NCBI RefSeq assembly: GCF_016858305.2
Contig: NZ_CP074436.1
Location: 640,001-704,000 of the forward strand
Length of the DNA stretch: 64,000 nucleotides
Reading direction: 5' to 3'
Origin: Polaribacter sp. Q13
Lineage (GTDB): Bacteria; Bacteroidota; Bacteroidia; Flavobacteriales; Flavobacteriaceae
Translations under genes and position numbers: made by a program
Notes under the pieces: generated by a model
Told to the model about the DNA's origin: nothing
Seen by the model: the letters and a program-made list of their open reading frames with translations, nothing else
Database searches by the model: none
In this document: positions 26,087 to 34,285 of the stretch, in pieces
Numbering within the stretch: the stretch's first letter is position 1
Layout: each line of letters begins with the position of its first letter

Positions 26087-27601
26087 TTAGTTATACTGTG
26101 CTAAGTATTGATGAATTAAAGTTTTATCTTTCCAATTAGAAGCGTCATAAGCTTCTGAAGTCATAAAAAGAGTTCTTTTTTTATAGGCTTCTTTAATTTC
26201 TTCTTTGGTTTTCTTTTTAAAACTATCAGAATCAAAATTTCTAATATTATTTACATAGGTTTCCCTGTCTTCCTTTACATTTATTTCTACTTTTATATTA
26301 AATTTCACCTTGTTTCTTTCATCAGCATTTTCTATAAATTTTATAGGTCTATCTATGTAGGCGTAATTTGTTTTAGATTCTTTTATGTAAGAACTGTATA
26401 TTTTTTCGTCTTTATCTTTTTCATAAAAAATGGTTACATTATGTTCGTTTTCAGAGAATTTAATTCCTAATAAAAACTTTAAATTTAAATGTTGTCCGCG
26501 TTTTCCATCCGCATAGGTATATTTTATTTTTTTGATAAAAAAATCAGTTGGATCAATATACATTTTACCAGAATATTTAGATTTTGATTTGTTTGGCGTA
26601 AATGAAACTACATAATATTTTTTAGTTCCTAATATTTCATTTTCTTCTAATTGATGTTCGTAATATTTCTGATCAAGAAAATTCTTTTCGGTAGAAGCAT
26701 TAAAAAATACACTTGTATATTTTAAATTTCTAAGCGGATAACTTTGATTGTAATCACTAAAAGTATTGTCTTTTGCTATTGAATCTGCAACTCTAGTTGT
26801 TTCTGCCATAGACAAAGAGTCTTCCAGCTTAAAAAGTCCAGATTTTACTTTATAGGTATTTTTAGAATTTAATTGTTTTAAAACTATATTTTGTAGTCTT
26901 TGAGTAATATTTTCTAAGGTTACTCCATTACCTATATCTAATTTTTTAAAACCCTGAATAGCTTCTACCTTATAAGAATCTACCTCTTTTTTACGTTCTT
27001 CAGAATAGAATTTTTTATTTAGAACAGTTGCTTTAAATTCAGTACCAAAAGCAGGGTTTTTTTCTTGAAGATTATCAGCAAATTGCATTAATTCTTTTTC
27101 TGCTAATTTTCTTTTTTTTCTACTTAAAAGTGAACTAGCATTTAATTCGAACTCTAGCTTTTTAAAGTCTAAATTTTGATTCTCGATAGCATAAACATCT
27201 TGTTTTACGGGTGATGAAAGGTAATTCTCTTTCATGTTAGTAGCTGTTTTAATCAATAAACTATCCAAAGTAACTTTGGTAAGGTTTAGTTGAAATTCAT
27301 CTAGTTGGTTTACGTCTTCTAGTAAGTTTATAATGTAATGATTGTTTATTAATTGCTTTTTTGTAATGATTTTAGATTGATATCCTAAACAAGAAACAGT
27401 AAGTGTTTTTACTTTACTTAAATTTAAGGTGTATGTACCCGTTTCATCCGAAGTTGTTCCTGATTTTAGGTCTGTTAAAAGAGCTGCTTTTTCAATGGAA
27501 TTTGAATTATTTTGGTTGATGACTTTACCAGAAATTGTTTGTGAATTGATTACTATAATATTCAAAAATAGTAATGTAGCATAAAGTAGTTTTTTTATCA
27601 T
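26087..27601 (-). CDS. Secreted carboxypeptidase-regulatory-like domain protein
   Basis: A 504-residue exported protein of unknown role. A signal peptide (about 1-20, ending INSQT) precedes a CarboxypepD_reg-like beta-sandwich (about 21-95: ISGKVINQNN...TYTLNLSKVKTLTVSCLGYQ). The remainder (about 130-504) is charged, with a strand-rich region and FFIKKIKYTYADGKRG. Similar domains sit at the start of TonB-dependent receptors, but no receptor barrel is present. Probably periplasmic or outer-membrane associated. It is convergent with the ferredoxin gene. Confidence 0.75.
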   Translation of the reverse strand: MIKKLLYATLLFLNIIVINSQTISGKVINQNNSNSIEKAALLTDLKSGTTSDETGTYTLNLSKVKTLTVSCLGYQSKIITKKQLINNHYIINLLEDVNQLDEFQLNLTKVTLDSLLIKTATNMKENYLSSPVKQDVYAIENQNLDFKKLEFELNASSLLSRKKRKLAEKELMQFADNLQEKNPAFGTEFKATVLNKKFYSEERKKEVDSYKVEAIQGFKKLDIGNGVTLENITQRLQNIVLKQLNSKNTYKVKSGLFKLEDSLSMAETTRVADSIAKDNTFSDYNQSYPLRNLKYTSVFFNASTEKNFLDQKYYEHQLEENEILGTKKYYVVSFTPNKSKSKYSGKMYIDPTDFFIKKIKYTYADGKRGQHLNLKFLLGIKFSENEHNVTIFYEKDKDEKIYSSYIKESKTNYAYIDRPIKFIENADERNKVKFNIKVEINVKEDRETYVNNIRNFDSDSFKKKTKEEIKEAYKKRTLFMTSEAYDASNWKDKTLIHQYLAQYN

Positions 27602-27677
27602 AAATGGTTGATTTTTTTATAAATGTACCGTTATTCTTTATTTATAAATAAAAATCATTTTAAGTTTAACAAAGTAT

Positions 27678-27685
27678 TATATTTG
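27678..27685 (+). promoter_or_regulatory. -7 box upstream of ychF
   Basis: TATATTTG matches TAnnTTTG; no convincing -33 TTTG is present. It lies 72 bases before the ychF ATG. Confidence 0.45.
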
Positions 27686-27756
27686 CATTCTTAAAACTTT
27701 AAGAGAGTTTATTAATTTTAAGTTAAAAACTTTCTTTTGAAGCAAAATTTATTTAG

Positions 27757-28848
27757 ATGAAAGCCGGAATTGTAGGATTACCAAACGTAGGAAAATCAAC
27801 TTTATTTAACTGTTTATCAAACGCAAAAGCGCAAAGTGCAAACTTTCCTTTTTGTACTATTGAACCAAATTTAGGAGTTGTAAACGTACCAGATGCACGT
27901 TTAAAAAAATTAGAAGAATTAGTTGTTCCAGAAAGAGTTCAAACCGCTACTGTAGAGATTGTAGATATTGCTGGTTTGGTAAAAGGAGCAAGTAAAGGTG
28001 AAGGTTTAGGAAATCAGTTTTTAGCAAATATTAGAGAAACAGACGCTATTTTACATGTAGTACGTTGTTTTGATAACGACAATATTATTCATGTTGATAA
28101 TTCTATAGATCCTGTAAGAGATAAAGAAACGATTGATATTGAATTGCAATTAAAAGATTTAGAAGCAGTAGAAAAACGTTTAGAACGTGTAAAAAGAACT
28201 GCTAAGACAGGTAATAAAGAAGCGCAAGCAGAATTAGTTGTTTTACTTAAAATTGAAGAAACTTTATTAAAAGGACTTTCTGTAAGAACTTTAGAGTTTA
28301 CAGAAAAAGAAATGGAGTTTGTACAGCCGTTACAATTTATTACTTTAAAACCAGTATTATATGTTTGTAATGTAGATGAAGGTGCTGCTGTTTCTGGAAA
28401 TGAGTATGTAGAAAAAATAAAAGAAGCTGTAAAGGACGAAAATGCAGAAGTTATTGTTTTAGCAGTAGGTACAGAAGCAGATATTACAGAGTTAGACGAT
28501 TACGAAGAAAGACAAATGTTTTTAGCAGATATGGGCTTAGAAGAAGCTGGTGTTGCTAGATTGGTGCGTTCTGCATATAAATTATTAAACTTACAAACCT
28601 ATTTTACAGCAGGTGTAAAAGAAGTTAGAGCTTGGACAATTCCTATTGGTTCTACTGCGCCACAAGCTGCAGGAGTTATTCATACAGATTTTGAAAAAGG
28701 TTTTATTAGAGCAGAAACAATTGCTTATGAAGATTTTGTAGCGTATGGTTCTGAAGCAAAAGTAAAAGAAGCTGGTAAAATGAAAGTAGAAGGTAAAGAG
28801 TACATTGTTAAAGATGGTGATATCATGCACTTTAGATTTAATGTGTAA
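27757..28848 (+). CDS. ychF: Ribosome-binding ATPase YchF
   Basis: An Obg-family ATPase linked to ribosome function and oxidative-stress response. The P-loop GLPNVGKS is at 7-14, [10 protein letters not shown] follows as the G3 region, and the C-terminal TGS-like domain ends [10 protein letters not shown]. The 363-residue length is typical. It is single, with a strong terminator downstream (28892-28923). Confidence 0.96.
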   Translation: MKAGIVGLPNVGKSTLFNCLSNAKAQSANFPFCTIEPNLGVVNVPDARLKKLEELVVPERVQTATVEIVDIAGLVKGASKGEGLGNQFLANIRETDAILHVVRCFDNDNIIHVDNSIDPVRDKETIDIELQLKDLEAVEKRLERVKRTAKTGNKEAQAELVVLLKIEETLLKGLSVRTLEFTEKEMEFVQPLQFITLKPVLYVCNVDEGAAVSGNEYVEKIKEAVKDENAEVIVLAVGTEADITELDDYEERQMFLADMGLEEAGVARLVRSAYKLLNLQTYFTAGVKEVRAWTIPIGSTAPQAAGVIHTDFEKGFIRAETIAYEDFVAYGSEAKVKEAGKMKVEGKEYIVKDGDIMHFRFNV

Positions 28849-28891
28849 TAAATTCTAAATCTAATTTTAGAATTATTTTTATAAAATTTAA

Positions 28892-28923
28892 AAAAATCCC
28901 AATGAGAAATTATTGGGATTTTT
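28892..28923 (+). terminator. Terminator after ychF
   Basis: AAAAATCCCAAT (28892-28903) pairs with ATTGGGATTTTT (28912-28923), a 12-bp stem that ends in Ts. Confidence 0.88.
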
Positions 28924-29142
28924 CTATGATATCACATATCTATTTTTAAAAGAATACTTTAAGAAATGTTTTTATCTGATTCATTTTATGAAAATAAATT
29001 ATTGATAAACAATAAGAAGACTAAAATTTATTGATTAAAAAGAAATAGATTGTTATCTCTTTTTATAAAGTGCTTAATTCACTAATTATAGGACTAATAA
29101 TTGTTGTTTACGTATAATTATGACGTTATTAAAACATATAAA

Positions 29143-29211
29143 GCAACACTTCTTTATAAGGAATCTACTATATTTAAGTGTTGCCAATTTTGGTAATAAC
29201 AATTGTTATTA
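29143..29211 (+). promoter_or_regulatory. Two dyads before the transglutaminase gene
   Basis: GCAACACTT (29143-29151) and AAGTGTTGC (29176-29184) form a nine-base inverted repeat. Then TAATAACAA-TTGTTATTA (29194-29211) is a perfect 18-base palindrome ending 13 bases before the ATG. The palindrome could be an operator; no regulator gene is adjacent on the same strand. Confidence 0.5.
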
Positions 29212-29224
29212 ATAAGATTTATCT

Positions 29225-30013
29225 ATGTGGTTACATGTTAGTTGTAATTTGGTTTTTGATATAGAAACACCAACCCCTTTTATTGTAAGGTTGCGTCCAC
29301 GTAGTGGTGCAGAACAATGGATTGAGCGGGATGAATTTAAAATATCTCCTAATGTAAATATTATTGAATTTACGGACGATTTTGGTAACTTATGTCAGCG
29401 TTTGGTAGCTCCAATAGGTAAGTTTTCAATTTATACGAGTTCAGATGTAAAAACCTCTGAATTTGTAGATGTAAATTTTGATGCACCTTTTGTAGAAATA
29501 CATCAGCTACCTAATGATGTGCTTTGTTATTTGTTGCCAAGTAGATACTGTGAGTCTGACCGTTTTAATGATTTGGCAAATACTATTACTGCAAATAAAC
29601 CGGTTGGTTATAAACAAGTATTTGCTATAGAAGAATGGCTGCGAAATAATATCAGTTATATTCCGGGTAGTAGTGATTATCCTATTTCTGCTACAGAAGT
29701 GTATCAAAAACGATCTGGAGTTTGTAGAGATTTAGCACATTTAGGCATAGCTTTATGTAGAAGTTTAAGCATTCCTGCTCGTATGGTGGTTGGTTATTTA
29801 TATAAATTAGAGCCTATGGATATGCACGCCTGGTTTGAAGCTTATATAGGAGGACGATGGTATACTTTTGATGCTACCCAAACTGGTAAAAAAGGAGGGT
29901 ATGTAACTATAGGTTATGGTCTTGACGCTGTTGATGTTGCTATTTTTAACCAATTCGGACCCGTTGCGCATTCACTAGTACAACGCATTAATGTATTGCA
30001 AATTAAAAATTAA
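29225..30013 (+). CDS. Transglutaminase-like cysteine protease/crosslinking enzyme
   Basis: A 262-residue cytoplasmic protein with the transglutaminase-like catalytic triad: Cys167 ([10 protein letters not shown]), His201 ([10 protein letters not shown]) and Asp216 (TFDATQ). Residues 1-100 form the N-terminal beta domain ([11 protein letters not shown]) seen in bacterial transglutaminase-fold proteins. Bacterial members often act as proteases or amidases rather than crosslinkers. No signal peptide is seen. It is preceded by a palindrome and its stop lies two bases from the end of the convergent ArsG-like gene. Confidence 0.9.
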   Translation: MWLHVSCNLVFDIETPTPFIVRLRPRSGAEQWIERDEFKISPNVNIIEFTDDFGNLCQRLVAPIGKFSIYTSSDVKTSEFVDVNFDAPFVEIHQLPNDVLCYLLPSRYCESDRFNDLANTITANKPVGYKQVFAIEEWLRNNISYIPGSSDYPISATEVYQKRSGVCRDLAHLGIALCRSLSIPARMVVGYLYKLEPMDMHAWFEAYIGGRWYTFDATQTGKKGGYVTIGYGLDAVDVAIFNQFGPVAHSLVQRINVLQIKN

Positions 30014-30014
30014 G

Positions 30015-30725
30015 TTATTTTAATATTCCTGTAAAAATAGCAACATAATACAAGCCTGTCAATATAAAAACCACACCAGCAACAGTACGCATTACTTTTT
30101 CAATTTTAGTTATTTTATTGTAAAACACACCCACTTTTCCTGCTGTAAAAGCTAATAAATAGGTGAAAAGAATAACAGGTAATCCGGTACCTAATGCAAA
30201 AATTATAGGTAAATACAAGCCGTCTGCAGATGCAATGGTCATCGGAATTAACATTCCGAAAAATAAAGCGCCACTATACGGACAAAATGCTAACGCAAAA
30301 ACGACTCCAATTAAAAAGGAACCTAATAAGCCTTTGTCTTTAAATTTATCGGATAGTTTTTCTTGAAAATTAGATTTTCCTAAAAAATTAAGTTTGATAA
30401 TATTTAGCATAATCAAACCAATGATAATTAATAAAGGGCCTAAAAATTTTTCTCCATTCTGATTTAAAAAACGAGCAATATGAAATTTACTCGCACCGAA
30501 GTACAATATCAACCCAATGGTAGTATAGCTAAAACTACGACCTAAAGAATATAACAATCCACTTAAAAAAACTTTCCGTTTACTAGAAATGTTTTTAGAG
30601 ATAAATGCAGTTGCCGTTATGTTGGTAGCCAAAGGACACGGACTAATGGCAGTCATTAGTCCGAGTATGAAGGCTGATAAAATAGGGAAATTGTAATGCT
30701 CTAAAAGAGATTGTAAAAAATCCAT
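30015..30725 (-). CDS. ArsG-like permease (DsbD/CcdA-type membrane protein)
   Basis: A 236-residue integral membrane protein with about six helices and two motifs with conserved cysteines: SPCPLATN (Cys30) and FCPYSG (Cys148). This is the architecture of CcdA/DsbD-type electron carriers and of the permeases named ArsG, linked to efflux of trivalent aromatic arsenicals. It begins one base after the ArsF-like gene, so they are translated in tandem. It is the last gene of the ArsR-controlled operon. Thiol-electron transfer to the neighbouring lipoprotein is an alternative role. Confidence 0.82.
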   Translation of the reverse strand: MDFLQSLLEHYNFPILSAFILGLMTAISPCPLATNITATAFISKNISSKRKVFLSGLLYSLGRSFSYTTIGLILYFGASKFHIARFLNQNGEKFLGPLLIIIGLIMLNIIKLNFLGKSNFQEKLSDKFKDKGLLGSFLIGVVFALAFCPYSGALFFGMLIPMTIASADGLYLPIIFALGTGLPVILFTYLLAFTAGKVGVFYNKITKIEKVMRTVAGVVFILTGLYYVAIFTGILK

Positions 30726-31163
30726 TTATAGGATTTTTAATTCCGTGTCTATTTTAGCTTTTAATTCTTTAGAAAAGACATCTTGGTCGTTTCCATTCAT
30801 AAAAGCAAAATCAGTTAAATCTATTTTTGTTTCCTTTCCGTTTTTTATCACATTTAAAATTAATGCAGTTCCAGCAGCTTCAAATTTTTCAGCAACTTTT
30901 TCATTTTCTTTTTCGTCAACATTAATTACTTGAAATGTAATTTTATTTTCTTCTAATTCTCTTGAAAAATAGGTATTTAAAGTATATTTAGTGTTTTTTT
31001 CAATTGCATTACAAGTCATACAACGGTGCGTAGAGTGGAAGTCCATAACTTCTATTTTAGAAATAGCTTGATCTAAAGATTGCTCATTCTTCTTTTTTTC
31101 TCCGCTGCAAGCGGTTAGTATTAAAACGATGGTTAATACTGCAAAAATTTTGATTCTTTTCAT
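30726..31163 (-). CDS. ArsF-like thioredoxin-fold lipoprotein
   Basis: A 145-residue lipoprotein: signal peptide with lipobox LTAC (Cys19), then a thioredoxin-like part with a CMTC pair (Cys48, Cys51) in DFHSTHRCMTCNAIE. It resembles proteins annotated as ArsF, described as a component of nitroaromatic-arsenical reduction together with ArsE, with ArsG as exporter. No ArsE gene is next to it, so a reductase role is uncertain; a CcdA-fed thiol reductase is equally possible. It abuts the ArsG-like gene and is 11 bases after the CDF gene. Confidence 0.75.
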   Translation of the reverse strand: MKRIKIFAVLTIVLILTACSGEKKKNEQSLDQAISKIEVMDFHSTHRCMTCNAIEKNTKYTLNTYFSRELEENKITFQVINVDEKENEKVAEKFEAAGTALILNVIKNGKETKIDLTDFAFMNGNDQDVFSKELKAKIDTELKIL

Positions 31164-31174
31164 GTGAAATTGAT

Positions 31175-32077
31175 TTAAAGTTTATTTTTTTCTAAACACT
31201 TTTCTTCTATTAATTCAAACTCTAAGGTGCTATGTGTAATATTATGTTCCTTTAATTCCTCTTTTATGTCTGATTTAATTCTTGGAATATCATTTAAGTC
31301 TTCTACTACAATATGAGAGGTTAGTGCATTTTCATTGGTGCTCATGCTCCAGATATGAATATGATGCACACCTGCAACACCAGCTACCTCTTTTATATGT
31401 GAAGTAATTTCATGGGTGTTTATTTCTGATGGAACACCATCCATCATAGCTATAATACTATCTTTAAAAAGACTCCAGGTACTACCTAGAATAACTAAAG
31501 CAACAAGAATTGCGGCAATTCCATCTACTAAATTCCAACCAGTATATTTTATAATTAATCCAGATATTACCACACCTAAAGAAACTAATGCATCTGCCAT
31601 TAAATGCCAATAAGCTGCTTTAATATTTAAATCGTCTTTCTTTTTATTACGAAATAAAAGAGCTGATGAAAAATTAATGACAATTCCTATGGCAGCCACA
31701 ATCATCACTATATTTCCGTTAATGTTATGCGGATTTAGAATATGACGAACTCCTTCCCAAGCAATGGCTCCAATAGCAAAAGCTAATAATATAGAATTGA
31801 TAAAAGAGGCCAATACAGAACCTTTTTTTAATCCGTATGTAAATACGGAATTGGGTTTAAAACGAAGTAACCGAAAGGCTAGAAAAGCCAATAGCAATCC
31901 AGAAATATCACCAATATTATGTACCGCATCAGAAAGTAAAGCGGTAGAACCAATTTTCCAACCATAAAACAATTCTATGACTACGTATGCAGCATTTAAA
32001 GCAATACCTATTAGAAAAGAGCGGTTAATATCTTTAGAGTTTAAAGTTGGAGGTGCGTGGTTGTGTGAATGTGCCAT
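31175..32077 (-). CDS. CDF-family zinc/cobalt/cadmium exporter
   Basis: A 300-residue cation diffusion facilitator (CzcD/ZitB type) that pumps divalent metals out in exchange for protons. The N-terminus is His-rich (AHSHNHAPP). Six helices follow, with LLSDAVHNIGD and HLMADALVSLGV forming the His/Asp metal site. The cytoplasmic domain contains GVAGVHHIHIWSMS. It is in the middle of the ArsR-controlled operon, separated from the permease by eight bases. Confidence 0.94.
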   Translation of the reverse strand: MAHSHNHAPPTLNSKDINRSFLIGIALNAAYVVIELFYGWKIGSTALLSDAVHNIGDISGLLLAFLAFRLLRFKPNSVFTYGLKKGSVLASFINSILLAFAIGAIAWEGVRHILNPHNINGNIVMIVAAIGIVINFSSALLFRNKKKDDLNIKAAYWHLMADALVSLGVVISGLIIKYTGWNLVDGIAAILVALVILGSTWSLFKDSIIAMMDGVPSEINTHEITSHIKEVAGVAGVHHIHIWSMSTNENALTSHIVVEDLNDIPRIKSDIKEELKEHNITHSTLEFELIEEKCLEKNKL

Positions 32078-32085
32078 AAGAATTC

Positions 32086-33063
32086 TTATAAAATTATATT
32101 AAATAAATATCCCGAGATGATGATACAGAGTGTTACCACTCCAAAAAATATTCCAATTAGTTTTAAGGTCATTACTTTTTTTAAAAGCATTGCTTCTGGT
32201 AAAGACAAGCCCACAACGCCCATCATAAAAGCGATTGCAGTTCCTAACGGAATTCCTTTAGCCACTAAAACTTGCGCTACTGGTAATATTCCGGAGGCAT
32301 TAGAATACATGGGTACTGCTAAAATGGTAGCAATGGGCACTGCAAATAAATTGTCTTTTGCCATGTACTGTTCAAAAAAGCCTTCAGGAATATAACCATG
32401 CATTAATCCGCCAATGGCGATACCAACAAGTACATACGGAATAATACCTTTTAGAATATTTATTACTTCGTCCCAAATGATTGGTAATCGTTGTTTTAAG
32501 GTTTGTTTCTCTGCAATAAAAACGTCTTGTTCTCTTTGTGCATTGGCTAAAACTTCTTTTACCCAAGGTGTTAAATAAGTTTCTAATTTTAATTTTTGAA
32601 GAATAATACCAGAAATAGTTCCTAATAAAATACCACTAATTACATAAATTAAAGTGATTTTAACTCCAAATAAACCAATGAAAAGTCCGATGGCGACTTC
32701 GTTAACTAGGGGAGAAGTAATTAAAAAAGCAAAAGTAACTCCTAACGGAATTCCGCCTTTTACAAAACCAATAAATAAAGGAACTGATGAGCAAGAACAA
32801 AAAGGAGTTACAACTCCAAATAAACTTGCCATTAGGTATTCTAAACCATATAATTTATTTCTAGAAAGGTAATTTTTTACTTTGTCTATCGGAAAATAAC
32901 TATTTACAATTCCCATTAAAAAGATAATAACAAATAGTAAAATTAAAATTTTAGTGGTGTCGTAAATAAAGAAATTTAAAGCTTCTGCTAAATGTTGTCC
33001 TTTGTTTAAATTTAAAACATCATAGACAAACCAATCTGCTAAATATTGAATCCAATCAAACAT
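32086..33063 (-). CDS. ArsP-like permease
   Basis: A 325-residue inner-membrane permease of the DUF318/ArsP family with about eight helices. The family motif TPFCSCSSVPLFIGF carries Cys89 and Cys91, which in ArsP bind trivalent organoarsenicals; SPLVNEVAIGL follows. A cytoplasmic loop (about 165-205) separates the two halves. ArsP exports trivalent methyl- or aromatic-arsenicals; some relatives transport other metals. Its start overlaps the OsmC gene by eight bases. Confidence 0.88.
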   Translation of the reverse strand: MFDWIQYLADWFVYDVLNLNKGQHLAEALNFFIYDTTKILILLFVIIFLMGIVNSYFPIDKVKNYLSRNKLYGLEYLMASLFGVVTPFCSCSSVPLFIGFVKGGIPLGVTFAFLITSPLVNEVAIGLFIGLFGVKITLIYVISGILLGTISGIILQKLKLETYLTPWVKEVLANAQREQDVFIAEKQTLKQRLPIIWDEVINILKGIIPYVLVGIAIGGLMHGYIPEGFFEQYMAKDNLFAVPIATILAVPMYSNASGILPVAQVLVAKGIPLGTAIAFMMGVVGLSLPEAMLLKKVMTLKLIGIFFGVVTLCIIISGYLFNIIL

Positions 33064-33463
33064 TTTCGATTGTTTTAATAGTTCCAGAAATGTTACAAGA
33101 TAATTTTATGGTGTTGTAAATGGTACCAAATTTTTCTATGTTCTTTTTTAATAAACCTATATTAAGTTTTTTATCGTTGCTGTAGATGGTTAAATTGTAT
33201 ATAATATTGTCCATCTTTGGTGGATTTTCAAGACGAGAGGCATTTACTTCAAGGGTAGCTTTTGAGTAGGTGAATTTCATCATACTCGAAAAACGTTCTA
33301 CATTTTTTAACATGCAAGCAGCAAATGAACCTAAGAATAGTTCTGCCGGATTCGGTGAAATTTCAGCAGTTTTACGAGTTGTGCCAAAATTAATATTAGA
33401 TTCTTTTATATGAATAACAGCATCTTCATTGGAAAGTGAAGAGGCTTTAATTTGATAATTCAT
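33056..33463 (-). CDS. OsmC/Ohr-family peroxiredoxin-like protein
   Basis: A 135-residue OsmC-fold protein with the two family cysteines: Cys50 (FLGSFAACMLKN) and Cys123 (IKLSCN). Such proteins reduce organic hydroperoxides with thiols. Its placement between a thioredoxin-like protein and a metal permease suggests it detoxifies peroxides or thiol adducts made under metal stress. Small, soluble, no signal peptide. Confidence 0.87.
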   Translation of the reverse strand: MNYQIKASSLSNEDAVIHIKESNINFGTTRKTAEISPNPAELFLGSFAACMLKNVERFSSMMKFTYSKATLEVNASRLENPPKMDNIIYNLTIYSNDKKLNIGLLKKNIEKFGTIYNTIKLSCNISGTIKTIENV

Positions 33464-33477
33464 GACATGAAAATTGA

Positions 33478-33714
33478 TTACTTTAAAAGTTCCAATACTT
33501 CCTCTTTAGAAGGAATTCTCCCTTTTATGGCAATTACATTGTCTATAACCAAAGCAGGCGTACTCATAACGTTAAACTCCATAATTTTCATAATATCCTC
33601 AACCTTTTCAATAGTTGCATCTATGTTGTTTTCTGAAACTACTTCTTGAACAACTGCTGTCATAGATTTACACTTTGGACAACCAGTTCCTAAAACTTTA
33701 ATTACTTTACTCAT
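33478..33714 (-). CDS. Thioredoxin-family redox protein (CPKC)
   Basis: A 78-residue thioredoxin-like protein of the redox-active-disulfide-protein-2 type, with the active pair CPKC (Cys12, Cys15) in VLGTGCPKCKSM and cis-proline MSTPALVID. The start at 33714 gives the family N-terminus MSKVIKVLG; an ATG seven codons upstream is possible. It probably supplies reducing power to the OsmC or arsenical proteins of the operon. It lies 47 bases after arsR. Confidence 0.87.
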   Translation of the reverse strand: MSKVIKVLGTGCPKCKSMTAVVQEVVSENNIDATIEKVEDIMKIMEFNVMSTPALVIDNVIAIKGRIPSKEEVLELLK

Positions 33715-33761
33715 AATGTTTTTTTTTATCGCCAATAGGTGATATGATTATTGAAAAAATA

Positions 33762-34067
33762 TCAATCAAAAAATTGTTGAAACAATGATTTTGCAAGGTT
33801 CCAGTTTTTTTGATTTATACAATATTTAATTTTGGGTGGTTTTAATTCACCTTGAATTAAGCCTGCATTTTTTAACTCTTTTAAATGTTGAGAAATAGTT
33901 GATTGCGCCAAAGGAAATACTTCTACTAAATCGCCAGTAAAACAGCAAGATTGATTTTCTAAATGCTTTAAAATGGCAATTCGAGTAGGGTGTGCCAAAG
34001 CTTTTGCAAATTTAGCTAATGCTTCAGTGTTTTCTTTGTACGCTATGGGTTCTATATTTCTTTTCAT
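33762..34067 (-). CDS. ArsR/SmtB-family metal-sensing repressor
   Basis: A 101-residue winged-helix repressor. AKALAHPTRIAILKHLENQSCCFTGDLVEVF leads into the DNA-reading helix (LAQSTISQHLKELKNAGLI, about 53-71). The pair Cys41-Cys42 is placed where ArsR proteins bind arsenite or similar metals, although the classic ELCVCDL is altered. It is the first gene of the seven-gene operon and lies just downstream of a 32-base palindrome, so it probably represses itself and the exporters until metal binds. Confidence 0.9.
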   Translation of the reverse strand: MKRNIEPIAYKENTEALAKFAKALAHPTRIAILKHLENQSCCFTGDLVEVFPLAQSTISQHLKELKNAGLIQGELKPPKIKYCINQKNWNLAKSLFQQFFD

Positions 34068-34078
34068 ATTGACTATCG

Positions 34079-34086
34079 CAAATGTA
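34079..34086 (-). promoter_or_regulatory. -7 box of the arsR operon
   Basis: TACATTTG on the minus strand matches TAnnTTTG and lies 11 bases upstream of the arsR ATG (34067-34065). The palindrome at 34100-34131 covers the region where RNA polymerase would contact -33, consistent with repression by exclusion. Confidence 0.55.
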
Positions 34087-34099
34087 CGATGGGTTTTTT

Positions 34100-34131
34100 A
34101 GGTTATATGTGACAAATGTCACATATAACCT
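34100..34131. promoter_or_regulatory. Perfect 15-2-15 palindrome, probable ArsR operator
   Basis: The arms AGGTTATATGTGACA and TGTCACATATAACCT are separated by AA. SmtB/ArsR operators are often 12-2-12 inverted repeats with ATA...TAT half-site ends, and the inner ATATGTGACA-AA-TGTCACATAT fits that form. It overlaps the likely arsR promoter. It could also be read as a hairpin, but no gene needs a terminator here. Confidence 0.7.
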
Positions 34132-34246
34132 ATTTTTTGTAAATTATTTTTTGTTTCTATTCATAAAAGTTTAATTTTTTAAAATATCCATTTACAGGAA
34201 AGTACATGATTTAAAATAGGCATTAAAGTATAAAAAAGGATATTTT

Positions 34247-34262
34247 TGGCATAACTATTGAA
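34247..34262 (+). promoter_or_regulatory. Possible sigma-54 promoter
   Basis: TGGCATA-ACTA-TTGAA matches the -24/-12 consensus TGGCAYR-N4-TTGCW with one change and ends 23 bases before the lipoprotein ATG. It overlaps TATTTTTG (34241-34248), an alternative -7 box. Confidence 0.4.
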
Positions 34263-34285
34263 AAATAGAAAACAAACTATTTATT

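Larger units (their letters stand above)
28849..29224. other. 376-bp intergenic stretch between ychF and the transglutaminase gene
   Basis: Holds the ychF terminator (28892-28923), an inverted repeat (29143-29184) and an 18-base palindrome (29194-29211). The part from 28930 to 29140 is AT-rich without an ORF; I see no other signal. Confidence 0.6.
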
